DNA of 64,000 nt from Neisseria lisongii (GTDB lineage Bacteria; Pseudomonadota; Gammaproteobacteria; Burkholderiales; Neisseriaceae), in assembly GCF_028463985.1 (NCBI RefSeq), contig NZ_CP116766.1:620001-684000 (forward strand). Direction: 5' to 3'. Shown in pieces: positions 35,301 through 43,048 of the stretch. Every line of letters begins with the position of its first letter. Within the stretch, counting starts at the first letter, position 1. The translations under genes and the position numbers were made by a program. Below the pieces are notes generated by a model that saw only the letters and a list, made by a program, of their open reading frames with translations, was not told where the DNA came from and made no database searches.

Positions 35301-38300
35301 GGGCTTTGCGAATGCGGGCTTTACCGATTACCGCAATCAGTTGCGCCGTATCGGGCAGAACAGCCATGTGAGCAAGATTGCGGACAAAATCATGCAGGGT
35401 CGGGACGGGGCGAAGATTGCCGACCGTGCGGCCGCCGAACGGGATGTGGCGGTTGAGGAAGCATTGGCGGAACTGTATGCAGCACAGCAGACGGGCGATT
35501 GGGCAGCGTTGGAGCGCAGCTACGGGGTAGCGGCGACACCGGCCTTAAAACGCAGCGGCAGGCGTTTGCTGGCACAGATTGCCGAGACGCTGAAAACGGC
35601 ATTCAATAAGCTGTTTGGCCGCCGGGCGGGTGATAGCGAAGTGTTGTCGGCACTGGCGAAGCTGCATCGCCATATTGATGTGGGCAGGGACGGGCAGGAC
35701 GGGGGCGAACCCCGCTTCAGCCGCCGCCCGAAAGAGGAGAGCTTGGAGAAGCTGCGCCAAGCGGAGAGTATCCGTATTTCGGGTAGGGATATTGAGCCGA
35801 GCGATGATTTGCGCCAATACAAACGCAATGCTTTGGAATACGGTAAGGCGTTGCGGGGAACTTATGTGAATAGGGATACGGGGCAGGCGATTGAGTTGGG
35901 TGCAAAAGGGGTAAAAGAGGTATTGCAGCACGATTACAAAGACCCTGATCATCTGCAAAGTATTGCCGCTATTCCGCAGATTATTGAGAATGCGGTTTAT
36001 ATTGATACGTTGCCAAATGACGATAAAGCCAAACGTCCTGATATTAACAGTTATGACTATTATCTTGCTGGTTTAAAAATTGGGAATGATGATTACACGG
36101 TTAGAGCAGCAATCGCAAATTCAAATATGGGCGAGAGGTATTATGATCATAAATTGACAGATATTGAAAAAGGCGATTTATTATCAATTACCCAGAGGAT
36201 AACAAATCCAAGGATTGATAACTCATCGCCTTTATCAGATAAGGGCGACTTGTTATCTACCGCAGGGATAACAAATCCAAGTTTCGATAATTCATCGCCT
36301 TTATCAGATAAGGGCGACTTGCTTTCAATGACCTCGCGCGTATCAACTACGGAGATTGAAAACTCATCGCCTTTATCAGATTTTGATGATAAGCGTTTGT
36401 TGCAGATTTTGCAAGATAAAAATCAGGCACAATCTTCACAAACCGATTCCGAAAACTTTAAACGCTGGTTTGGCAGCAGTAAAGTAGTCGATGAAAACGG
36501 TCATCCTTTGGTGGTGTATCACGGTTCGAATGCGGATTTTACTGTTTTCGATAAAGCCAAAATTGCGGTGGATAATTTGGGAGCGGGCTTTTATTTTTCA
36601 AATGAAGAAATTGCCGGCAGTTATGCAACCCGCCGCAAGATGGAACGGGGCGGAGAGGAAAAAACTTATGCAGTTTATTTGAAAATGGAAAACCCGTTGG
36701 ATTTTCGCAATGTTACACGGGAGCAGGCGGTTAAAGCCAATAAGCTGGATCTGATGGCTTCCGGCTTTTCCGAGGCGCAGGCGCAGGAGGAAGCTGTAGA
36801 ATTGGTTGATGACTTTGTGTCTGATACGGACAGATTCGGGGAAGAAACAGATTTTGCTGCGGCGTTGCCGGACAGTCATTCCGAAGGTATGCGGCGCTTT
36901 ATTGAAAACGAAGGTATCGATGGGCTGATTGTGCCGGGAAGGGATAAAGCCAGCGGCAAGGACGGCGTGGCGTATGTAGTGTTTGAACCGAGCCAAATCA
37001 AATCGGCAACCGATAATAACGGTGGCTTTAGTTTGGATAATCCGGATATCCGTTTCAGCCGCAAATCCGCCGAAGAGGTGAAGGCTTTTTCGGAAACGGG
37101 GAAACTCACGTCTGAAAGCTCGCTGGTCGGGGATATTTGGGAAACGCTTAAGGCGGATAATGAGGCGGCAGGCCGTCTGAAAGATAAAGCAGAAGGGACT
37201 TGGGATAAGGTAACGGAAGCGGTGGAGGATATGCTGATTCAGTTTACCCGCTGGACGGAGTCTCTTCCTGACGAGGTTGCCGATGCGCCGCAGCGGCAGC
37301 GTATCGAGCAGTCGTTGCGCCGTGCGCCGAATATCCGCCGCAGCCGCAATGAATATTTGATGACGCAGTTTTTTGAGCCGTTCGGACGGGAATTGTCGAA
37401 GATGGCGGCGAAATCGGGCGGCGAATATTCGGAAGCGGAATTGCAGGAGATGGTGGGCTATTGGATGAGCGCCAAGTATGCGCCGACGGCCAACAGGCGT
37501 TTGGTTGAGCGGGCGGAGGCGGCGGTTGATGAAGCCCGTGCGGCTTTGGAGAAAGACGATACGCCTGCGAATAAGGCGGCGCTGACCCGTGCTGAAAATG
37601 ATTTAGGCCGTCTGAAACAGGCGGTGGCGGGTAAGGTTGAAGGTAAGGTGGCCGGCGGTTATTCCGATCCGATGGCCTCGGAAGTGAAAGCCAATATCGA
37701 GAAACTGTTGGGGCGTGCGGATTTGGAGGCGGCGGCGAAGCATATTTACGGGGCGTTGGATTACGGTTTGGATTTGCGGTATCAGTCGGGCTTGATTGAT
37801 GAGGCGATGTATCGCGAGTTTAAGGCGAACCGAGATTATGTACCGTTTACGGGCGAGCCGGATAATCCTTTGGGCGATTCCGACAATGATGTGGTTACGG
37901 CGGGCAACGGGATTAATCAGGCAAAAGACAAACGTATGAAAGGGCGGGTGTCGCTGGCTGAAAACGCTGTTGCGGCGGCGATGAGGTCGGTAAGTAAGGC
38001 AACGGCTTATTATGCCTACAATGATTTCCGCAATCATCTGAATGCGGTGTATGAGGATTCGGTGAACCATTATCAGGCGATGGGGCATGATTTGAATGAG
38101 GCACGCCATCTGACGGCGGAAGAAATCGGGATTGCCCGCAGCGGCCGTTCGCCGTTCAGCCGTACGTCTGACCCGGTGGTGTTTCACCGCCACAACGGGC
38201 AGGATGTTGAGTTTCGTTTGCGGCCGCAGGTGATGAAGGGTTTGGCGGGGATGAACCGTGAGGATACGCCGGCTTTTTTGAAACCGATTGCGCAATTGAC

Positions 38301-39912
38301 CCGCCTGTATGCACGGGGCGTAACCCAGTTTACTTTGCAGTTTGCGCCGATTAATGCGGTGCGGGATATTTGGGAGAAGAGCGAGAATATCCGCACCCGC
38401 GAGGTGTTTGACCGCAACGGCAAAAGGGTGGACGCTGATAAGGTGGGACGTGGTGCTGTGGCAAATTTCTTTACGGTAATGCGGACGACCAAGGCTGCGG
38501 CCAAGGGCAATTTCGATTCGGCAGACGGTAAGCTGTTGAAGGACTTGCTGGACTTGGGCGGGGTATCGACTTACGGTACGTTTTTTGCCAAGACTGAAGA
38601 AGATATGCTGAAAAAAATCAGCTCGTCTCACGGTTTGCCGCTGACGGCTTTGAAAAAGGCGGTGGGCTGGGTGGAACGCTACAATATGATGTTTGACCTG
38701 ATGCCTTCGTTTGCGCTCTATAAATCGTTGATTGAAAACGGCGTGGAAGCGAAAGCGGCGGCGGGCTTGGTGTTGGCGACGACCGACTTTAACAAGCGGG
38801 GGGCGAAGATGGGAATTGTGCGTTCGCTGTATATGTTTGCCCAGCCGACGGCGATTGGCGGCTTTAACTTCATCCGCCAGTTGGGAACACGTACGGGCAA
38901 AATCCGTTTTGCGGGCTATATGGCGGCGGGTTTGGTGCTGTATGCGGCGCTGCGGGCGATGGATGATGACGATGAGGGCGGCAATAAGCTCGACCAGTTG
39001 GGCGATGTGTCCCGCTTTATTCCGATTAAGGTTGGCGACAGTTATCTGAAAGTGCCGGTGGGCTTCGGTATGCCGCAGGCGGCGTGGAATATGGCAAGCA
39101 ATACGGCACGTTGGATTGCGGGGGATATTACGGCTTCGGAGGCGTTTGCGAATATGGCTTCGCATTGGGCGGGGGCGGTGGTGCCGGTGTCGCCGTCTGA
39201 AATTTCGGCGGCGAAATATCCGGGGGCAAAAGCCTTGCTGACGGCTGCGCCGACGATGTTGCAGCCGGTGGTGCAGAATGTGTTGAACCGCAATGCGTTC
39301 GGCTCGCAGATTACCAAGGGTTATGTGCGTGAGGATATGCTGAAGGCGGAGCAGTCTAAAACGACAACGGCGCAGGAATGGCGGGATTTGGCGTTGTGGC
39401 TGCAACGTAAGACGGGAATCGATATGCACCCCGAACAGATTCAGAATCTGGTCAACGGCTACAGCGTAAGTCTGGTGCGGGAGGCGGTAACGATGCTGAT
39501 TGAAAATCCGAACCGGGAGCTGCTCGGCCGCCATACTAAAACGCCGCTGCTCAATTCGATTTACAGCCCCGGCAATGAGTTTGCCATTCAGGGGCGGTAT
39601 TATGAGGCTTTTGACGAGGCGGCGGCGGTGTATCGGGAGTATGAGAGCCGCAAGCGCAGCGGGGAGCTTGGGGGCTGGATGGACGATGAGAAGCGGCAGG
39701 TGCTGGCTTGGTATAAGCGGGCAAAAGCGGACGAATCTCGGGTATCCCGCCAGCAGGCACGGGCAAGCAGGCTCTTTAAGAAAGGCGGTTTGAGCGATGA
39801 GAAAATGCAGCAGGTTACGCTCAATACCATAGGCCGACGGGGCGAAATTCAGGCAAAACTGTTGCATGAATGGCGCAAACGGGAGGGCTTGCATACGGCT
39901 GAAGGCAATTAG
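32332..39912 (+). CDS. Phage-type large polyvalent protein, probably 5'-truncated
   Basis: An open frame of 2,526 residues made of domains known from phage and mobile-element polyvalent proteins. In order: an Ala-rich start; a DdrB/ParB-like region (about 249-430, TVIGGNGRIAAIKQAYDNG); a MuF-C-like region (about 709-900); a zincin protease with WHELGHRGF (His985, His989); a Barnase/EndoU/RelE-like nuclease region (about 1158-1280, MGERYYDHKLTDIEKG); three 23-24-residue repeats; an ADP-ribosyltransferase-like region (from about 1379, HPLVVYHGSNADFTVFDK); and a long LPD38-like C-terminal part with a hydrophobic helix near 2193. GTG 32332 directly follows an in-frame TAA, so the true N-terminus may be missing. 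Domain names are from memory. Confidence 0.75.
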   Translation: MAVNAAAAAGGVRGQIYDEVKAADDKELMAINPEYRQLRQSMDEAAKEEIGTRLVQHLPEMAAASLGYLTGASGFEAALAKSGAAKPLMTAFKETAGEAFEEGGEQLAANYGYSRIDPRKDLAEGVDGAALMSAAYGAPLGGAAGGMDYARLRQQQKAGSIAEQVVEAARERVLADYRPQPETATGFSDGLEENAAQRPNIAPVNQRAARPETVSLREQRAAATTDTGLVARGSEHDVVIGERTEPLQWEIREASDMGATVAKADNQYRDRNRAASEAQINSIAANLNYRRLNDSPEMDSGAPTLASDGKTVIGGNGRIAAIKQAYDNGTAGQYRADLTADAVRFGFTPEDLAQFKQPVLVRRLKNDVDIKEAAIASNEGGSMVMSALEQAKVDAGRLPDLSSFTFNDEGNLNTPENRHAIAHFVGNFPPNQRAALMTKDGLLSRQGVQRLENAMNYQALGDSEALGRVIESTAPQSRNVTKALAQASGTIAEARNDIARGDLHGLDIADDLMTAADLIEQIKAHGGDVGTYLAQMGLVADDVTPVARELLRFIDRNIRSPKKIRELIRNYYAELRALGNPKQADILGGNEDIGREQLLERARRNVEDDAAAETEFGNQGGNAAADGNAEADGAAAADFGLEAQSGNGKGDGGGVEENAGLNEDAEDSDGLTEDERAANGDLFSRADDGGTFKQNNDDIRFSLNEAEDSAFARAVDRVANGYKGSEKRFVQMGTTPDVLKMLGLPDTKVSLRESVLNKVMGGKHHLTAADMKQLPHQLNNPVAVMKSAAQASRDGYVVLTEIQEHGEPVIAALHVNRTANGLEVVNIASVYGKNLSGLQNMLNHDLLYWNKAKGLQTVRAFGLSLPSTFATDGANLSINIKTESDLTQYRKAKVGKAHLGKHDVRAATEKADKVKRHGEIEAAIRQALPQHADKVRVLSAGEAMPDYAADLISDGIEGWYHPKDGSINLVAENLTPERAVWVAWHELGHRGFANAGFTDYRNQLRRIGQNSHVSKIADKIMQGRDGAKIADRAAAERDVAVEEALAELYAAQQTGDWAALERSYGVAATPALKRSGRRLLAQIAETLKTAFNKLFGRRAGDSEVLSALAKLHRHIDVGRDGQDGGEPRFSRRPKEESLEKLRQAESIRISGRDIEPSDDLRQYKRNALEYGKALRGTYVNRDTGQAIELGAKGVKEVLQHDYKDPDHLQSIAAIPQIIENAVYIDTLPNDDKAKRPDINSYDYYLAGLKIGNDDYTVRAAIANSNMGERYYDHKLTDIEKGDLLSITQRITNPRIDNSSPLSDKGDLLSTAGITNPSFDNSSPLSDKGDLLSMTSRVSTTEIENSSPLSDFDDKRLLQILQDKNQAQSSQTDSENFKRWFGSSKVVDENGHPLVVYHGSNADFTVFDKAKIAVDNLGAGFYFSNEEIAGSYATRRKMERGGEEKTYAVYLKMENPLDFRNVTREQAVKANKLDLMASGFSEAQAQEEAVELVDDFVSDTDRFGEETDFAAALPDSHSEGMRRFIENEGIDGLIVPGRDKASGKDGVAYVVFEPSQIKSATDNNGGFSLDNPDIRFSRKSAEEVKAFSETGKLTSESSLVGDIWETLKADNEAAGRLKDKAEGTWDKVTEAVEDMLIQFTRWTESLPDEVADAPQRQRIEQSLRRAPNIRRSRNEYLMTQFFEPFGRELSKMAAKSGGEYSEAELQEMVGYWMSAKYAPTANRRLVERAEAAVDEARAALEKDDTPANKAALTRAENDLGRLKQAVAGKVEGKVAGGYSDPMASEVKANIEKLLGRADLEAAAKHIYGALDYGLDLRYQSGLIDEAMYREFKANRDYVPFTGEPDNPLGDSDNDVVTAGNGINQAKDKRMKGRVSLAENAVAAAMRSVSKATAYYAYNDFRNHLNAVYEDSVNHYQAMGHDLNEARHLTAEEIGIARSGRSPFSRTSDPVVFHRHNGQDVEFRLRPQVMKGLAGMNREDTPAFLKPIAQLTRLYARGVTQFTLQFAPINAVRDIWEKSENIRTREVFDRNGKRVDADKVGRGAVANFFTVMRTTKAAAKGNFDSADGKLLKDLLDLGGVSTYGTFFAKTEEDMLKKISSSHGLPLTALKKAVGWVERYNMMFDLMPSFALYKSLIENGVEAKAAAGLVLATTDFNKRGAKMGIVRSLYMFAQPTAIGGFNFIRQLGTRTGKIRFAGYMAAGLVLYAALRAMDDDDEGGNKLDQLGDVSRFIPIKVGDSYLKVPVGFGMPQAAWNMASNTARWIAGDITASEAFANMASHWAGAVVPVSPSEISAAKYPGAKALLTAAPTMLQPVVQNVLNRNAFGSQITKGYVREDMLKAEQSKTTTAQEWRDLALWLQRKTGIDMHPEQIQNLVNGYSVSLVREAVTMLIENPNRELLGRHTKTPLLNSIYSPGNEFAIQGRYYEAFDEAAAVYREYESRKRSGELGGWMDDEKRQVLAWYKRAKADESRVSRQQARASRLFKKGGLSDEKMQQVTLNTIGRRGEIQAKLLHEWRKREGLHTAEGN

Positions 39913-39971
39913 TTACCTAATCATTTTTTTTGAAATGCGCGGCGGTATATAATCGGCGGCAAATGATGGGT

Positions 39972-40072
39972 TAAAAGCCGTCTGAAATTTTAGGGTTGGC
40001 GGGTGCGCCGGCCGGTTTCAGACGGCTTTTTATATGGCGAAACGCCGTGAAGTGGGCAAACTTCACGGCGTT
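39972..40072 (+). terminator. Double terminator after the polyvalent gene
   Basis: First a DUS pair (39972-40032) ending in TTTTTA, then a perfect 13-bp stem AACGCCGTGAAGT (40041-40053) with its complement (40060-40072). Confidence 0.75.
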
Positions 40073-40116
40073 CTTTGCATTCACTTATTATAGGTAAGTC
40101 AATGAATGGAAATGAT

Positions 40117-40291
40117 TATAGTAAATCAATCGAAAAAGTATGACACCGCAGCGAGTCACTCTTCCCCTAACCTTTTTCCACCAGCAGGACGGGGAACAGT
40201 GTGTAGAGTGGTTCAACTTGTTGCCCACCAATCCTATTCCGATTGTCATTAGCTTGCCGACGTATACAGAAAATTCGGTGTTTTAACTATA
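40117..40291. repeat. Miniature element R1, copy D (inverted, with extra bases)
   Basis: A 175-bp inverted copy, TATAGTAAATCAATCGAAAA to CGGTGTTTTAACTATA. It is more diverged and carries about 15-20 extra bases (around 40213-40232) compared with copy C. Confidence 0.75.
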
Positions 40292-40363
40292 ACAAAAATG
40301 TTTTGGTTTGATGTTAAGTGAGTATATTTTAACCGGCTGCTCTATTTCCTTCACATACCAAAC

Positions 40364-40435
40364 AAGGCCGTCTGAAAATCGGGGGGGCTGCTATAGTGAA
40401 TTCACGATAAAAAAACCCGATTTTCAGACGGCCTT
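40364..40435 (-). terminator. DUS-pair hairpin carrying an 18-bp end-to-end mini element
   Basis: AAGGCCGTCTGAAAATCGGG pairs with its complement, as at 50416, but here the loop contains TATAGTGAATTCACGATA (40392-40409). It lies after the aldehyde dehydrogenase stop on the minus strand. A G7 run is at 40381-40387. Confidence 0.65.
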
Positions 40436-40458
40436 GCCGACAAGTTCAGATGAAGATT

Positions 40459-41802
40459 TTATTTCTGCCAATAGGTCTTGACATTAACAAATTCGTATAA
40501 GCCGAATTCCGACAATTCTCTGCCGTAGCCGGAGGCTTTGACTCCGCCGAAGGGTAGGCGCAGGTCGCTGCTGGTGTGGCGGTTGATAAAGACAGAACCG
40601 GCTTGGATTTTTTCGGCGGCACGCCATGCGTGTTCGGTGTCGGCGGTGTAGATGCACGCTCCTAAGCCGAACGGGCTGTCGTTGGTGAGTTCTACGGCGT
40701 GCTGACCGTCTTTGGCACGCAGTAAGATGGCGACTGGGCCGAAGACTTCTTCGTGATAAACCCGACATTGCGGATTGACATTATCTAAGACGGTGGCGGG
40801 ATAAAACCAGCCGCTGCCTTGGGGGATTTCTCCGCCGATCAAGCAGCTTGCGCCGTTGGCGACGGCGTTTTCGACTTGGCTGTGTACCCGTCGGCGCAGG
40901 TCTTCACGGTGCAGCGATGCCAGCGTGGTTTGCGGATTTTTCGGGTCGCCGGTTTTGAGTTTGGCGCATTCTTGGAGAAAGAGAGGGATAAATTGTTCGG
41001 CCACGGCTTCGGTTACGATAATCCGTTTGGCGGCATTGCAGGATTGTCCGGCATCTCGGAAGCGGGAATAGCAGGCATCTTTTGCGGCTTGCGCCAAGTC
41101 GGCATCGGGCATGACGATAAAGGCATTGCTGCCGCCCAGCTCTAATACGGTTTTTTTTAGATGCAATCCGGCGTGGGCCGCTAAGATTCTGCCGGTTTCG
41201 GTCGAACCGGTAAACGCCAGCGCATCGGCGGCTTCGATGGCTTTGAGGGTGTCTGGATTGTCGAGCCATGCGGCGGCAAACGGTAGTTCGTTGCCGATCA
41301 GGTCGAACAGTTCGGTACTGACACGGGCGACGCTGGGGGCGGGTTTGACGGCACAGGCATTGCCGGCGCACCAAGCGGGAACGGCGAAACGCAAAACCTG
41401 CCACACGGGATAGTTCCACGGCATTACTGCCAAGACAATGCCCAGCGGTTCGAAGCGTACTTGGCTCAGGCTGGCTTGGGTGGCAATGGTTTTAGGTGCC
41501 AAAAATTCGGGGGCGAGTTTGGCGTAGTAGCGGATTAATTCGATGGATTTATTGACTTCTGCCTGACATTCCCGCAAGCAGCGGCCGACTTCTTCGCAAA
41601 TCATTTCGGCGAGTATGTCTTTGCGGTTTTCCAAGCGGTCGGCGAGGCGGTGCAGGTATTCGCTGCGCTGCAATATGCCGACTCCGGCAAAGATGCGCTG
41701 TTTGTCTTTCAGCGCTGCCAGTTCGGCTTGAAAAGCCTGCCACGGTTGCGCCGGTCGGCGGTAGATTTCCCGCCCCTGCGCCACATCGATACTGTGAAAC
41801 AT
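40459..41802 (-). CDS. Aldehyde dehydrogenase, succinate-semialdehyde dehydrogenase type (Sad/YneI-like)
   Basis: NAD(P)-dependent oxidation of an aldehyde, most like the YneI/Sad group that uses succinate semialdehyde; substrate not proven. The 447-residue protein, slightly short for the superfamily, has VMPWNYPVWQVLRFAVPA, the cofactor segment FTGSTETGRILAAHAG, the catalytic Glu in LELGGSNAFIV, the catalytic Cys in RFRDAGQSCNAAKR, and the closing EEVFGPVAILLRAKD and LPFGGVKASGYGRELSEFGLYEFVN. The ATG at 41802 is the family-like start. It is a single gene, followed by a DUS hairpin; a stray Correia-like end (TATAGTGAAATAA) lies upstream near 41841. Confidence 0.9.
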   Translation of the reverse strand: MFHSIDVAQGREIYRRPAQPWQAFQAELAALKDKQRIFAGVGILQRSEYLHRLADRLENRKDILAEMICEEVGRCLRECQAEVNKSIELIRYYAKLAPEFLAPKTIATQASLSQVRFEPLGIVLAVMPWNYPVWQVLRFAVPAWCAGNACAVKPAPSVARVSTELFDLIGNELPFAAAWLDNPDTLKAIEAADALAFTGSTETGRILAAHAGLHLKKTVLELGGSNAFIVMPDADLAQAAKDACYSRFRDAGQSCNAAKRIIVTEAVAEQFIPLFLQECAKLKTGDPKNPQTTLASLHREDLRRRVHSQVENAVANGASCLIGGEIPQGSGWFYPATVLDNVNPQCRVYHEEVFGPVAILLRAKDGQHAVELTNDSPFGLGACIYTADTEHAWRAAEKIQAGSVFINRHTSSDLRLPFGGVKASGYGRELSEFGLYEFVNVKTYWQK

Positions 41803-41872
41803 GGGTTTGCCTTTGTGAGGCCGTCTGAAAACGGCATTTTATAGTGAAATAATGAGATATTTTGATATGGCT

Positions 41873-41906
41873 ATGCCGTCTGAAAAATGCGGTTTTCAGA
41901 CGGCAT
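41873..41906 (-). terminator. DUS-pair terminator of the MarC-family gene
   Basis: ATGCCGTCTGAAAA, a 6-base loop and its complement, 16 bases after the stop. Confidence 0.75.
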
Positions 41907-41922
41907 GATTAAATTGCGCCGA

Positions 41923-42585
41923 TCAGCCCAACAGTTGCGGGAAAATGCTTTTCAGACCGGCAACGATAATTTCAATCGACACTGCGGCCAACATCATGCC
42001 CATAATCCGGTTGAGAATCGTCAGGCCGGTATCGCCCAGCCATTTGCTGACTTTGGCCGAGGCAATCAGGGTCAGGTAACACATTAAGCTGATCAGGAAA
42101 CCGGCGGCGATAATGCTGATAATGTCCCAATAATGCTGCGCTGCCGAGGCGTAAATAATCACGGTGGAAATGCCGCCCGGACCGATCATCATCGGAAGCG
42201 CAATCGGCACGACCGCCATCGCCATGCCGTTGTCTTTCGGTTTGGCGGTAATCGTGATTTCGTGTTCGTCGGTCATGCCGACATCGGGTTTAGCGGGATT
42301 GTCTTTGCCGCTGACCATCGAAATCGCAATCATCAACACCAAAATCCCGCCGCCCACTTGGAACGAGCCGACGCTGATGCCCAGCAGTTTCAGCAGCGTG
42401 CCGCCGCAGATGGCAAACACGGAAACCACGATAAACACGGTCAGCGCAGCGATTCGGGCGATTTTGCGCCGCTCTTTGGTACTGTGTTCCCGAGTTAAAT
42501 CCAGATACAGCGACAAGGCGCTGAACGGGTTAATCAGCACCATAAACGCCAGAATCAATTTGGTAATTTCAACACCCAAACCCAT
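41923..42585 (-). CDS. MarC-family integral membrane protein
   Basis: Inner-membrane protein of 220 residues with six predicted hydrophobic helices. Family landmarks are FMVLINPFSALSLYLDLT at the N-terminus, FQVGGGILVLMIAISMVSG, and AVVPIALPMMIGPGGISTVI. MarC/YhgN proteins have no proven function; the old link to multiple antibiotic resistance was not upheld for E. coli marC. The gene is divergent from gatC, with the upstream gap of about 125 bases holding the promoters of both; a TATAAT at 42633-42638 is a likely gatC -10 box. Confidence 0.88.
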   Translation of the reverse strand: MGLGVEITKLILAFMVLINPFSALSLYLDLTREHSTKERRKIARIAALTVFIVVSVFAICGGTLLKLLGISVGSFQVGGGILVLMIAISMVSGKDNPAKPDVGMTDEHEITITAKPKDNGMAMAVVPIALPMMIGPGGISTVIIYASAAQHYWDIISIIAAGFLISLMCYLTLIASAKVSKWLGDTGLTILNRIMGMMLAAVSIEIIVAGLKSIFPQLLG

Positions 42586-42711
42586 CTCTCTCCTCCATTG
42601 AAAATCATCATGTCTTCACTGCGATTTTCAGTTATAATCGACCATTTAATAAATAATGAACGCAATGATACCCGAATGAAGGTATCTTTGCCATTCAGAC
42701 AAGGATTTTTT

Positions 42712-43002
42712 ATGGCACTGAGCTTACAAGATGTAGAAAAAATCGCCCGTCTCTCCCGCCTGCACCTGACCGAAGAAGAAAAAACACAGACCCTGCAGGA
42801 ATTAAACGATATTTTCAGCATGGTGGAAAAAATGCAGAGCGTCGATACCGACGGTATCGAGCCGATGGCGCACCCGCACGAAGCCGCCCTGCGCCTGCGT
42901 GCCGACGAAGTAACCGAAACCGACTGCGCCGCCGCATACCAAGCCGTAGCGCCGGAAGTGCGCAACCGTCTGTATATCGTTCCGCAAGTTATCGAAGAAT
43001 AA
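42712..43002 (+). CDS. gatC: Asp-tRNA(Asn)/Glu-tRNA(Gln) amidotransferase subunit C
   Basis: Small stabilising subunit of GatCAB, which amidates misacylated Glu-tRNA(Gln) and Asp-tRNA(Asn). The 96-residue protein has ALSLQDVEKIARLSRLHLTEEE, FSMVEKMQSVDTDGIEPMAHP and LRADEVTETDCAAAYQAVAPE, all typical. The ATG at 42712 has AAGGA seven bases upstream; the longer frame from 42598 overlaps the promoter region. gatA begins 46 bases after its stop. Confidence 0.95.
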   Translation: MALSLQDVEKIARLSRLHLTEEEKTQTLQELNDIFSMVEKMQSVDTDGIEPMAHPHEAALRLRADEVTETDCAAAYQAVAPEVRNRLYIVPQVIEE

Positions 43003-43048
43003 ACCCCGCCGGCAAACGATGCCGTCTGAAAACCGTTTGGAAAGCGTT

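Noticed and set aside
37603..39894. Open frame of 763 codons on the minus strand
   Set aside because: Lies wholly inside the polyvalent gene on the other strand, is rich in Arg/His and has no recognisable domain. It is a long antisense shadow.
40381..40387. G7 tract as a phase-variation site
   Set aside because: Lies in a non-coding terminator loop far from any promoter recognised.
39913..40460. Attachment-site repeat of the tRNA-Leu 3' end
   Set aside because: The 3' end sequence TTCGAGTCCGACCCTGGGCA was looked for after the polyvalent gene and not found.
43019..43048. Longer gatA starting at 43019
   Set aside because: The ATG is part of a DUS (ATGCCGTCTGAA), has no ribosome binding site, and the family starts at 43049.
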